Shown here piece after piece: positions 36,357-43,869 of a DNA stretch of 62,677 nt (within the stretch, counting starts at the first letter, position 1; every line of letters starts with the position of its first letter). Source of the stretch: CAYMFD01 sp964389475. Its GTDB lineage: Bacteria; Bacteroidota; Bacteroidia; Chitinophagales; Saprospiraceae. Below the pieces are notes generated by a model. That model did not search any database. It was not told the origin of the DNA and worked only from the letters and a program-made list of their open reading frames with translations. The position numbers were made by a program, and so were the translations under genes. The stretch is from positions 1-62,677 of the forward strand of contig CAYMFD010000007.1 in assembly GCA_964389475.1 (NCBI GenBank), written 5' to 3'.

Positions 36357-37469
36357 TCACAATCGCAACCCATCTGGACCCACAAGGTGGTATCTCGTAC
36401 CCTTGAGCTGACCGGTCTTGTACAGGATACCTAAGTCGGCTAGGTGCTGTAGGTCACGAGTAGCAGACGATGGTGATGCTTTGGTCATAGCGGTGTACTT
36501 CTTGGCACTCATGCCACCCTCGAAGCCTTCTTGCGCTACATCGTAGAGCCTCAGTAGTAGCTTCTCTTGGCGGGCATTGAGCTCATCAGCATACGTCTTC
36601 ATTACCTTAGACTTATGGATCAGCAGTCGCACCATGTGGTAGGTGTAGTCTTGCGAGGCCAGTACCATATCTGTAAAGAAGTGAACAAACTGATCCACTT
36701 GATTAGTGGTATTACACTGCTGTAGGCAGGTGTAGTAACTTTTTTTGTTGAGCTCTATGACTCGCGAAAACGAATTGAGGCTAGGACCACCGAGCCTTGT
36801 GGATAATACCTTTTCGACTAATGCCCGACCTATGCGACCGTTACCATCCTCGTAGGGATGTATCATCTCGAAGTATAGGTGTGCTACGGCAGCGGTAGTA
36901 AGTACCGGGGTGGACCGATCATTGACCGCTGTGTTAAACCAGTCTACATACCGCTCCATCTCATACGGTACCATAGCAGAGGGCGGTGCCTCGTAGTAAA
37001 CTTTTGGTTTGGAGTAGCTCCCTGATATCACTTGCATAGGCTCAGCATGGGTACGGTACCGTCCTACATCGACAAGATCTCTCCTGCCATTGGTCAGCAT
37101 AGCATGCCAGCCATGCATCATATCATGAGTGAGTGGCTCAGCGTAGCGACTGTATACATCTACATGCATCTCTGCCACTCCAGCTTCAGCAGCACTAGCT
37201 CGCCTATGATCGGTCTTGAGCCCCATATGCTTCCTGATAGATGACTGTACCGAGTCCCTATCTAGCAGCTCGCCTTCTATGATGGAGGTAGCCACGGCCT
37301 CTTGGCATAGTACATTGATCTTAAATGTCTCACCTTGCTCGAGCTCTAGGTGCTCTATAGACCCACTGACCCTACCACTATTAGTGTAGAATACATCTTC
37401 CTGCACTTGATACTTACTAGCATCAAATGTAAATGTGGGCCAATCTTTTTGCTGCCAGAGCCACGCCAT
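36357..37469 (-). CDS. Fic-family protein (probable AMP transferase) with N-terminal DUF4172-type domain and C-terminal winged helix
   Basis: Three parts: an N-terminal domain beginning MAWLWQQKDWPTFTF typical of DUF4172 Fic proteins; the Fic core with the catalytic loop HPYEDGNGRIGRALVEK (His, Asn, Gly and Arg all intact); and a C-terminal winged helix (about 310-370: MSAKKYTAMTKASPSSATRD). Before the core, TSIIEG fits the inhibitory motif (S/T)xxxE(G/N), placing it among class II Fic proteins that block their own ATP site. It probably transfers AMP to a protein; the target is unknown. The winged helix may bind DNA; its promoter lies in an array of short repeats. No antitoxin partner gene is adjacent. 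Confidence 0.92.
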   Translation of the reverse strand: MAWLWQQKDWPTFTFDASKYQVQEDVFYTNSGRVSGSIEHLELEQGETFKINVLCQEAVATSIIEGELLDRDSVQSSIRKHMGLKTDHRRASAAEAGVAEMHVDVYSRYAEPLTHDMMHGWHAMLTNGRRDLVDVGRYRTHAEPMQVISGSYSKPKVYYEAPPSAMVPYEMERYVDWFNTAVNDRSTPVLTTAAVAHLYFEMIHPYEDGNGRIGRALVEKVLSTRLGGPSLNSFSRVIELNKKSYYTCLQQCNTTNQVDQFVHFFTDMVLASQDYTYHMVRLLIHKSKVMKTYADELNARQEKLLLRLYDVAQEGFEGGMSAKKYTAMTKASPSSATRDLQHLADLGILYKTGQLKGTRYHLVGPDGLRL

Positions 37470-37488
37470 GGGTTATATCTTCACTATT

Positions 37489-37613
37489 TATAGCCCAAAG
37501 TTAATCCATTTTTGGGCTATAATACTACATTTTATAGCTCAGTATATTTCATCAGTACAAATAAAGCTCACTAGAGTGCTTATTGTAAGCTATAAGGGTT
37601 TGCTTTATAGCTC
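37489..37613. promoter_or_regulatory. Array of TATAGCYC motifs around the fic promoter
   Basis: Six copies of a TATAGCCC/TATAGCTC-like octamer: 37489-37496 (+), 37514-37521 (-), 37533-37540 (+), then 37562-37569 (+, one mismatch), 37587-37594 (-) and 37606-37613 (+). The second trio repeats the spacing of the first exactly, shifted by 73 bases, though the bases between have mostly diverged. The first two copies form an 11-bp inverted repeat with an 11-base loop. It overlaps the fic -7 box, so an operator role is likely. Confidence 0.55.
37496..37503 (-). promoter_or_regulatory. -7 box of the fic gene
   Basis: Reads TAACTTTG on the minus strand, an exact TAnnTTTG, 27 bases before the fic ATG. 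It touches the first TATAGCCC motif, so a protein bound there would cover the start site. Confidence 0.6.
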
Positions 37614-37644
37614 ATGGTCGATGCGGATTGTCAGACAGATCAGG

Positions 37645-37712
37645 CCTCGTAAAAACTATTCAACCACTTCCATTTATGCTTTTGGCCAGCCACCTTGTCT
37701 TAGGGCTGTAGT
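37645..37712. repeat. Flanking repeat, right copy (upstream of the fic gene)
   Basis: The partner of 36075-36143. On the minus strand the tail reads KHKWKWLNSFYEA then stop, but a 1-base indel and an in-frame stop break the frame further up. Bases 37773-37782 also resemble 36171-36180, so similarity may extend beyond the 70-base core with gaps. Confidence 0.55.
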
Positions 37713-37793
37713 GGATGCCTGACAATTACTTCTGACAGTGAATCCTTTGGGTGCTGTCTTTGAGGTAGTGATCCCCACCTTCTAGCCTCGACA

Positions 37794-37946
37794 CTACTTC
37801 GCTCTTATCTTGTTGATATTATCGGTAGCCAGCCATATCCCTACGATTGTGCCACCGATACCAGGGATGTAGCTACCCATTATAGTTAGTAATATGCCGC
37901 TGATGATGGTGATGATACCTAGGGTGGCAAATATTTTATATTCCAT
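37794..37946 (-). CDS. Small membrane protein, 50 aa
   Basis: An ATG at 37944-37946 opens a 50-residue frame: two hydrophobic segments (IFATLGIITIISGILLTIMG and IGGTIVGIWLA) joined by a Gly-rich turn, and a basic end (NKIRAK). No Asp or Glu interrupts the spans, and the Gly pattern looks like a real small membrane protein of the kind that carries a YIPGIGG-type turn. It is on the same strand as, and 61 bases downstream of, the DUF3817 gene. The function is unknown. Confidence 0.5.
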   Translation of the reverse strand: MEYKIFATLGIITIISGILLTIMGSYIPGIGGTIVGIWLATDNINKIRAK

Positions 37947-38007
37947 GGTAGGGTTGTTTTATGGTAAGGGGCAGATCGTTCAGATGTACTTATGTAGTAC
38001 GGTTAGC

Positions 38008-38298
38008 TTACAGATACTTTTTATTGATGTAGAAAGTACCGAAGGGCAGCAGGGAAGCTGCTAGGACGATCATGGTTGTCTTGCCGCCCCACTGCATGCG
38101 GGATCGGATGAGCAAGGCCATGATGATGTACAGTACAAACAGTACGCCGTGTGGCATGCCCAGAACTTTTACCAAGGATGCATCTCCCATCAGGTATTTG
38201 ATGGGTACAGCGATGAAAAGCAACAGGATATAAGAGAGCCCTTCTAGGAAGCTTACTACTTTGAATGTGGATATAGCATTGCTCTTGGCTTGACTCAT
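38008..38298 (-). CDS. DUF3817-family small membrane protein
   Basis: A 96-residue inner-membrane protein with three spans: VVSFLEGLSYILLLFIAVPI, VLFVLYIIMALLI and MIVLAASLLPFG. The FLEGLSYILLL opening, the GMPHG motif between spans and the LPFGTFYINKKYL end are characteristic of DUF3817. Its role is not established. It may be co-transcribed with the 50-residue membrane protein that follows. Confidence 0.85.
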   Translation of the reverse strand: MSQAKSNAISTFKVVSFLEGLSYILLLFIAVPIKYLMGDASLVKVLGMPHGVLFVLYIIMALLIRSRMQWGGKTTMIVLAASLLPFGTFYINKKYL

Positions 38299-38478
38299 AG
38301 TTCTTTCCCCTTTTTTCTAATGATAAATGTACGCTTTCGATCAGGCATCCTGCGCATGTTACTTTCACGTTTGTACAGGGCACAGAAGCAACATTTCCCT
38401 TTGACCATATAATTGACGATCATCGCGTTGCACTACTACTGCCAGCACCGCTAGTCTAGTTTCACACCACTGTTGCTG

Positions 38479-39387
38479 TTATCGCTCGCTCAATCCTCTC
38501 ACCTCATCGGCCCAAGCGTCCCATCGTTTTTGCTGTAGTGCCTGGTCAGCAGGGTAGGGACCTGCGACGAATTGTAGCCTAGCGCTATTATCTGGTCCTG
38601 GTAGGAGCACCATCTTTTCGACACTTTCGTATCCTGGTCGCTTGTACTTTACATCCATGTATATCGCTCCCCACATACCACGTATCGATCCTGAAGCCTG
38701 ATCACCGTCATGGTCGTACTCGAGATTGATATTACGACCGTCTTCCCAGCTGGTAGAAAATGCTTCCTCCTTGCCAAATGTCTTGCCCAGTCCACTCGCA
38801 TAGTCAGTCATGGTGATGGCATCCCAGACGTCCTCCTTGCTCGCAGCAATTGGTACATCAACATATGCATAGGGTGTCGCCCCCAGAGCATCTACCTCTG
38901 CATCTGTTAGCCAGGTAATCTCATCATACCAGCCTGAGCCGTTGCCACCGGTCGGGTAGCGATAGCCCACTATGGTATCTACGCCTATGATCACCGCCTG
39001 GATAACGATCACTACCTCATCATCGCCACCCGTGCGAGAGTAGGTACGACCGAGTTTCGGCAGACTTATATCTAGGGGCCTAGCATCAGGGTGCAGTATC
39101 GGGTCAACGTATATAAGCGATCGCCCGTCTTGGGTCTCCGCCTTAGTAGGTAGGCGATCCGTGATTACGGGTATCTTATGGAGGTCTTGGATGTCCATGG
39201 GTGGAAAACCCCTAAGATTGTTGGGACAGTACCAACCTCCGTACTCGTGTTGTTCTCTTTGTACGTGTGTGCTCGCTGGATCGCCACCTTCTGCAGTCAC
39301 TACGACAGGGTCAGACGCTTTCTCTACGCTGCAAGAGTAGGTCATCATGATAGCGAGACAGAAGGCATAGGCTAGGTGATTCATCAT
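38479..39387 (-). CDS. Hypothetical lipoprotein with possible SRPBCC-like domain
   Basis: The signal peptide ends at lipobox TYSC (Cys near residue 19). The mature N-terminal half holds Trp, Tyr and Cys in an unassigned segment (GGWYCPNNLRGFPPMDI) and a strand-rich part. From about residue 170 the stretch AYVDVPIAASKEDVWDAITM followed by an aromatic/acidic strand series recalls the START/SRPBCC ligand-binding fold, but the match is weak. It stands between folD and the DUF3817 gene with gaps of over 90 bases on both sides, so probably a single transcript. Function unknown. Confidence 0.65.
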   Translation of the reverse strand: MMNHLAYAFCLAIMMTYSCSVEKASDPVVVTAEGGDPASTHVQREQHEYGGWYCPNNLRGFPPMDIQDLHKIPVITDRLPTKAETQDGRSLIYVDPILHPDARPLDISLPKLGRTYSRTGGDDEVVIVIQAVIIGVDTIVGYRYPTGGNGSGWYDEITWLTDAEVDALGATPYAYVDVPIAASKEDVWDAITMTDYASGLGKTFGKEEAFSTSWEDGRNINLEYDHDGDQASGSIRGMWGAIYMDVKYKRPGYESVEKMVLLPGPDNSARLQFVAGPYPADQALQQKRWDAWADEVRGLSER

Positions 39388-39633
39388 TTTTGATTATCTA
39401 AAGGTTTAACCATCATTGATCATGTATGCAAGATGGATCAATTACAGACTACGCTATGTAATCAGATGTAAAATGATGTAAAAGGCAGTGTAAAATGTGC
39501 TTTACGAAGTGGGATGCTTGCCAAAACACACCTCCTGATCATACATGAGGCAACTTCACTGCCGCTCTACCGCTCAAGCATTGATGATGATTTCCTGCAA
39601 AGGAAGCAACACCAAGACATGACTGCTACCTTA

Positions 39634-40512
39634 CTAGGCTTCCTTGAGTTTACTAGCCTTGAGGGTATTCATCATGAGAGCACATACCGTCATTGGTCCT
39701 ACACCACCAGGTACCGGGGTAATGTGGCTTGCCTTGTCAGCAACAGCGTCATAATCGACGTCACCTACCAACCTGTAACCCCGCTTGCGGCTGTCATCAT
39801 CTACTCGATTGATACCTACATCGATGATCACGGCACCCTCCTTGATCATATCGGCACTGATAAAGTTAGGTATACCGATGGCAGCGATGACGATATCTGC
39901 CGCCTGTACTTCGCTCGCTAGGTCTTGAGTCCTGCTGTGGGCTAGCGTGACAGTGGCATTACCCACGGCAGCCTTGCGAGATAGGAGGATACTGATCGGG
40001 GTGCCTACTATATTGGACCGCCCGATTACCACTACCTTCTTACCGCTCGTAGGTATGTCATATCGCTCCAGCATAGTCAGGATGCCATATGGCGTAGCGG
40101 GGATGTAACCATCGAGGCCTTGTATGATCTTACCGAAGTTAAGCGGGTGAAAACCATCTACGTCCTTACTTGGATCTATGGCCAGATTGACCTTAACCTC
40201 GTCGATGTGCTTGGGTAGGGGCAGCTGTACGATGTAGCCGTCGACGTCTTCATTTTCGTTGAGGTCGCGGATGATATCGAGCAGTTCTTCTTGCGTGATA
40301 CTGGCGTCCTTTCTTATCAACGTAGACTCGAATCCTACATCGTCGCAAAATCTCACCTTGTTGCGTACATATGACTGGCTAGCAGGATTGTCTCCTACCA
40401 GTACAGCAGCCAGATGGGGGATGTTGCCACCCGCTGCTCGGATTGCGTCTACTTCCTGCTTGATCTCCGCTCGTATAGTGTTGGCGAGAGCTTTACCGTC
40501 GATAATTGTCAT
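39634..40512 (-). CDS. folD: Methylenetetrahydrofolate dehydrogenase/cyclohydrolase FolD
   Basis: A bifunctional NADP-dependent enzyme that interconverts 5,10-methylene-, methenyl- and 10-formyl-tetrahydrofolate, feeding purine and formyl-Met synthesis. SQSYVRNK holds the active-site Tyr and Lys; YIVQLPLPKHI and PSKDVDGFHP hold the conserved Gln and Asp; VVVIGRSNIVGTPI is the nucleotide-binding motif; and THITPVPGGVGPMT-like SHITPVPGGVGPMT closes the site. Length 292 is typical. A TACCTTTG box lies 22 bases upstream of the ATG. Confidence 0.97.
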   Translation of the reverse strand: MTIIDGKALANTIRAEIKQEVDAIRAAGGNIPHLAAVLVGDNPASQSYVRNKVRFCDDVGFESTLIRKDASITQEELLDIIRDLNENEDVDGYIVQLPLPKHIDEVKVNLAIDPSKDVDGFHPLNFGKIIQGLDGYIPATPYGILTMLERYDIPTSGKKVVVIGRSNIVGTPISILLSRKAAVGNATVTLAHSRTQDLASEVQAADIVIAAIGIPNFISADMIKEGAVIIDVGINRVDDDSRKRGYRLVGDVDYDAVADKASHITPVPGGVGPMTVCALMMNTLKASKLKEA

Positions 40513-40533
40513 GGCTAGTATTAGGTTATACTA

Positions 40534-40541
40534 CAAAGGTA
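40534..40541 (-). promoter_or_regulatory. -7 box upstream of folD
   Basis: TACCTTTG on the minus strand, an exact TAnnTTTG, ending 22 bases before the folD start. Confidence 0.55.
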
Positions 40542-40693
40542 GTTGACTAGGTCAGAAGGGGGCAATGGTGTAGCTTATGATTGTGGTCTTAGTGGTAGAA
40601 TAGTTGGTTTGAGATGAGTAAAATGTATTTGCTACAAATACAAATAACTTTTTCACCCCATAAGTCCTTTACTGCTCATTAACTTTCTCCCTG

Positions 40694-40701
40694 TACATTT
40701 G
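40694..40701 (+). promoter_or_regulatory. -7 box immediately before a T9SS gene (possibly leaderless)
   Basis: TACATTTG ends 4 bases before the ATG at 40706. With the usual distance from this box to the start site, the mRNA would begin at or next to the ATG. A weak TTTA lies about 22 bases upstream. Confidence 0.55.
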
Positions 40702-40705
40702 CGGG

Positions 40706-42541
40706 ATGAGGTATGTCTTGCTCCTTTTTTTGATTTCTAAGCTGACCTTTGCATCTGCGCAAGTATGCGAGGGTAGTCTGGGTGCCAATATTTTTGAGAG
40801 TGGAGACTTCGGTACAGGACCGCAGACAGTACTACTTGCAGATCCAGGTTTTGCTCCGGGTTACAACTATACGACGGTGGTACCTGCTGATGGGGAGTAC
40901 ACGATAACCAAGATGACCTCTGCGCTGGCAGGCCTCTACCCGAGTTGGCTGGCGGTCAGGGACAATAGCCTTAATCGTGACGAGTACTTCATGGTCGTCA
41001 ATGCTAGTTTTGAGCCAGGACTTTTCTACCAGGAGGACATCACCGATCTGTGCGAAAACACCTTGTACGAATTCAGCGCTGACGTGATCAACCTCATCGA
41101 GAGCAGCGTTACTGACCACCTCAGGCCCAATGTTGATTTCTTGATCAATGGCCAGTCTGTCTTTAGCACAGGTGATATACCTCAGACTGAGGCGTGGATC
41201 ACTTACGGTTTTACATTTGTGACAGCAGCTGACCAGACCTCTCTCAGCCTGTCACTACGTAACAATGCGCCTGGCGGCCGTGGCAATGACCTAGGACTCG
41301 ACAACATAGCGTTTAGACCTTGCGGGCCTAGCACCTTTGTAGGTATAGATAGTGACGAGACGACATTCTTGTGCTTTGATGATGAGCCGCAGGTACTCAT
41401 CGCAGATGTGGCTGACCCTACCCGAGCGGTGCAGTGGCAGATCAGCAACGATAGTATCACATGGCTAGATATTACAGGCGCTACTTCGGCTACCTACCTA
41501 CACGACAACTTTGATCCTGGCAGTTACTACTATCGCTATGTGTCAGCTGGCACATCTGCTAATATCGGTAACGTCAAGTGTCGGGTGATCAGTGATGTCC
41601 TACTTATAGAGGTATTGCCAGAGGTATTCGAGTTTAGAGATACCATCTGTGAGGGGTTGTCATATAGTTTTGGCGATCAGAGCCTCACAGAGACAGGGAT
41701 GTATTCGTCTGATGCTATATCGAGCAAGGGTTGTGACAGCATGACGACGCTGGACTTAGTGGTGTTGCCATATCGAGCGAGTGTACCCACGGTAGTCATT
41801 GATGACCCAAGTTGTCCCGAGGGCAGCGACGGCATGATAAACATCAGCAGTGTAGATGGCGGCTATGGTGGTTATGTATGGCAGCTAGATAGTGCTAACC
41901 AAGAGGATATTTACAGCGACTTGACGGCAGGTACATACGTGCTATCTATCATAGATACCTATGGTTGTGAGACGGAGATTCCCTTCACACTAGAAAACCC
42001 TCCTGCAATAGACGTAATGATCACCGGTGCAGATACCTATTCCTTCGGTAGTGAGGTCCTGCTGGGAGCAGATATTTCTGCGGTAGTAGATCAGCAGGTA
42101 TGGAGTGATGGCAGTGGGCTGACCATAGACACATCGTCTATGCTATCCATAGTAGCTACTAGGGATCAGCTGATCATACTCACCGCCGTACAAGGCGAGG
42201 GTTGTACGTATGCTGATACTTTAGCCATCACGGTTACGCCACCTGTACTGCCCACATTGCCCAATATCTTGAGTGCCAACGGAGATAACCTCAACGACGA
42301 ACTCCTGCTCAATTTCGCAGGGCAGACGGTTGCTCAGGTCGCTAGTTTCGTACTGTACGATAGGTGGGGCAACCTCGTAACTACCCAGCAGGCCGTAACG
42401 CCGACACCACCACATGCCTTATGGGATGGTAACTTCGGCGCCTCACCAGCAACCCCAGGCACTTATACGTACTTCCTAGACCTCGTATTGGCGGATGGTA
42501 TTTCTTATCAGTTGGCAGGCGCTATTACGGTGATACGCTAG
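40706..42541 (+). CDS. Secreted protein with T9SS type B (gliding motility-associated) C-terminal domain
   Basis: Signal peptide 1-19 (VLLLFLISKLTFASAQ). Residues about 22-210 form a jelly-roll-like domain with carbohydrate-binding character (NIFESGDFGTGPQ, LYEFSADVINL, LGLDNIAFRPCG). Two or three beta-rich modules follow, with the pattern of surface repeat proteins (DTICEGLSYSFGDQSLTETG, FTLENPPAIDV). The last 85 residues (LPNILSANGDNLNDEL, LYDRWGNLV, GTYTYFLDLVLADG) are a type B T9SS sorting domain. No PorP/SprF partner is adjacent. It is likely a surface protein; the ligand is unknown. Confidence 0.88.
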   Translation: MRYVLLLFLISKLTFASAQVCEGSLGANIFESGDFGTGPQTVLLADPGFAPGYNYTTVVPADGEYTITKMTSALAGLYPSWLAVRDNSLNRDEYFMVVNASFEPGLFYQEDITDLCENTLYEFSADVINLIESSVTDHLRPNVDFLINGQSVFSTGDIPQTEAWITYGFTFVTAADQTSLSLSLRNNAPGGRGNDLGLDNIAFRPCGPSTFVGIDSDETTFLCFDDEPQVLIADVADPTRAVQWQISNDSITWLDITGATSATYLHDNFDPGSYYYRYVSAGTSANIGNVKCRVISDVLLIEVLPEVFEFRDTICEGLSYSFGDQSLTETGMYSSDAISSKGCDSMTTLDLVVLPYRASVPTVVIDDPSCPEGSDGMINISSVDGGYGGYVWQLDSANQEDIYSDLTAGTYVLSIIDTYGCETEIPFTLENPPAIDVMITGADTYSFGSEVLLGADISAVVDQQVWSDGSGLTIDTSSMLSIVATRDQLIILTAVQGEGCTYADTLAITVTPPVLPTLPNILSANGDNLNDELLLNFAGQTVAQVASFVLYDRWGNLVTTQQAVTPTPPHALWDGNFGASPATPGTYTYFLDLVLADGISYQLAGAITVIR

Positions 42542-42640
42542 GCGATTTCGGCGTGGCTTGAGCTTTCGCCTGTGAGACTGCCCCGATTTCTCTTCTGTCT
42601 AACTGTAATTAATACCGATCAGTAGACCATTTGCAGTTTA

Positions 42641-42648
42641 TACCTTTG
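42641..42648 (+). promoter_or_regulatory. -7 box upstream of the EamA transporter gene
   Basis: TACCTTTG, an exact TAnnTTTG, 18 bases before the ATG. No -33 box at the usual spacing is evident. Confidence 0.5.
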
Positions 42649-42666
42649 CGCTTCATCTAGCTACCT

Positions 42667-43590
42667 ATGCATAAAACCCTGGCCCACCTAGGCCTCTTTA
42701 CTGTTGCCCTTATATACGGTGCCAACTACGTGATCGCTAAGGGCATCATGCAAGACGGTATGATCGAGCCATTCGCATTTATCCTATGCCGCTGTATTGC
42801 AGGGGTGCTGCTATTTTGGCTAGTTGGGATCTTTTTTGTTAGCGAACCGATACGTAGGGAAGACCTTCCGACGCTAGTACTGTCTGGTGCTCTAGGTGTA
42901 GCGATTAACCAACTTTGCTTCTTCTCTGGGCTAGCCATTACATCACCCATCCACAGTTCGCTCATTATGATCATGACACCGATCTTGATCATCGTATTGT
43001 CCGCACTGTTGTACAAGGAGGTGATCCCTAAAAAGCGAGTCGTCGGGGTGCTGCTAGGCTTCGTCGGTGCTGCCTTACTGGTACTAGCTGGAGGTGCGAG
43101 CAGCGCTGCTAGTAGTATACGGGGCGATCTTTTGATTTTCGTCAATGCATCTAGCTACGGTTGCTATCTCTTGGTTATCAAAAATCTGATGTCCAAGTAT
43201 CATCCGCTTACGATCATCAAGTGGGCATACACCTTCGGTTTGTTTTTTGTGACACCCTTTGGGATAGGCCAGCTATTTGAGACTGACTTTGCGACATTTT
43301 CAGACCAGCACTGGTTCGCATTCGGTTACGTGTTGTTGTTTACGACCTTCTTGGCGTATCTGTTAAATGCACTTGCCCTCAAGCATGTGGCTCCTAGCGT
43401 GGTGGGGTCGTACATCTACTTGCAGCCCGTCCTAGCTGTCATTATCGCCTGGTACACGGGTATGGATCATATAACGACCTTGATGTTCGTAGCAGCCACC
43501 TTGATCTTCGCAGGGGTATATCTGGCATCCAATGCCCCCAAGATTAAGCAGCGTGCTGCATCCAGAGCTGAGGCGAAAACTCGCTCCTAA
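42667..43590 (+). CDS. EamA-family (DMT superfamily) transporter
   Basis: A 307-residue inner-membrane protein with ten hydrophobic spans arranged as two EamA repeats. Repeat 1 includes YGANYVIAKGIM and ALGVAINQLCFFSGLAIT-like residues with SPIHSSLIMIMTPILI; repeat 2 has FVNASSYGCYLLVIKNLM and LALKHVAPSVVGSYIYLQPV. The C-terminus is basic. Members export metabolites such as amino acids, but the substrate cannot be told from sequence. A short hairpin-type terminator follows at 43648-43670. Confidence 0.9.
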   Translation: MHKTLAHLGLFTVALIYGANYVIAKGIMQDGMIEPFAFILCRCIAGVLLFWLVGIFFVSEPIRREDLPTLVLSGALGVAINQLCFFSGLAITSPIHSSLIMIMTPILIIVLSALLYKEVIPKKRVVGVLLGFVGAALLVLAGGASSAASSIRGDLLIFVNASSYGCYLLVIKNLMSKYHPLTIIKWAYTFGLFFVTPFGIGQLFETDFATFSDQHWFAFGYVLLFTTFLAYLLNALALKHVAPSVVGSYIYLQPVLAVIIAWYTGMDHITTLMFVAATLIFAGVYLASNAPKIKQRAASRAEAKTRS

Positions 43591-43647
43591 ATAGACCAGC
43601 ATACCCGCAGCTGAGGTCCGCTGTCGATTTTACCTAGGCGAGACGCT

Positions 43648-43670
43648 ACAGCGAAAACTCGCTGTTTGTT
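43648..43670 (+). terminator. Likely intrinsic terminator after the EamA gene
   Basis: ACAGCGA and TCGCTGT pair perfectly around an AAAC loop and are followed by TTGTT. The 13-mer GCGAAAACTCGCT within it also occurs at 43573-43585, in the end of the EamA gene. Confidence 0.5.
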
Positions 43671-43831
43671 TAAGGACTCGCGAGAGCAGGTGAAGCGATG
43701 CCGTAGTCAGAATCACGATTGCAAAAGGTCCCTCTGCCATAGCCCTTGAAATATACTGTAGCCTAATCACTACTTGCACTATCACACTTTTAGCGTACTT
43801 TAGTACAATACTAAGGAGTATCACAAAGCCT

Positions 43832-43869
43832 AGGTCAGTTCATATCCGTGAACTGACCTTTTTATTTTA
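43832..43869. terminator. Strong intrinsic terminator between EamA and tyrS genes
   Basis: An 11-bp perfect stem (AGGTCAGTTCA / TGAACTGACCT) with a 6-base loop is followed on the plus strand by TTTTATTTT. It lies directly at the tyrS stop, so on the minus strand it may also end the tyrS transcript, with a weaker T run. Confidence 0.75.

Noticed and set aside
36075..37712. Considered an insertion sequence or integrated element around fic.
   Set aside because: There is no transposase or integrase gene, no target-site duplication and the repeats are direct and degenerate.
39514..39921. Plus-strand open frame of 135 residues near folD.
   Set aside because: Most of it is antisense to folD and the residues reflect folD codons read backwards.
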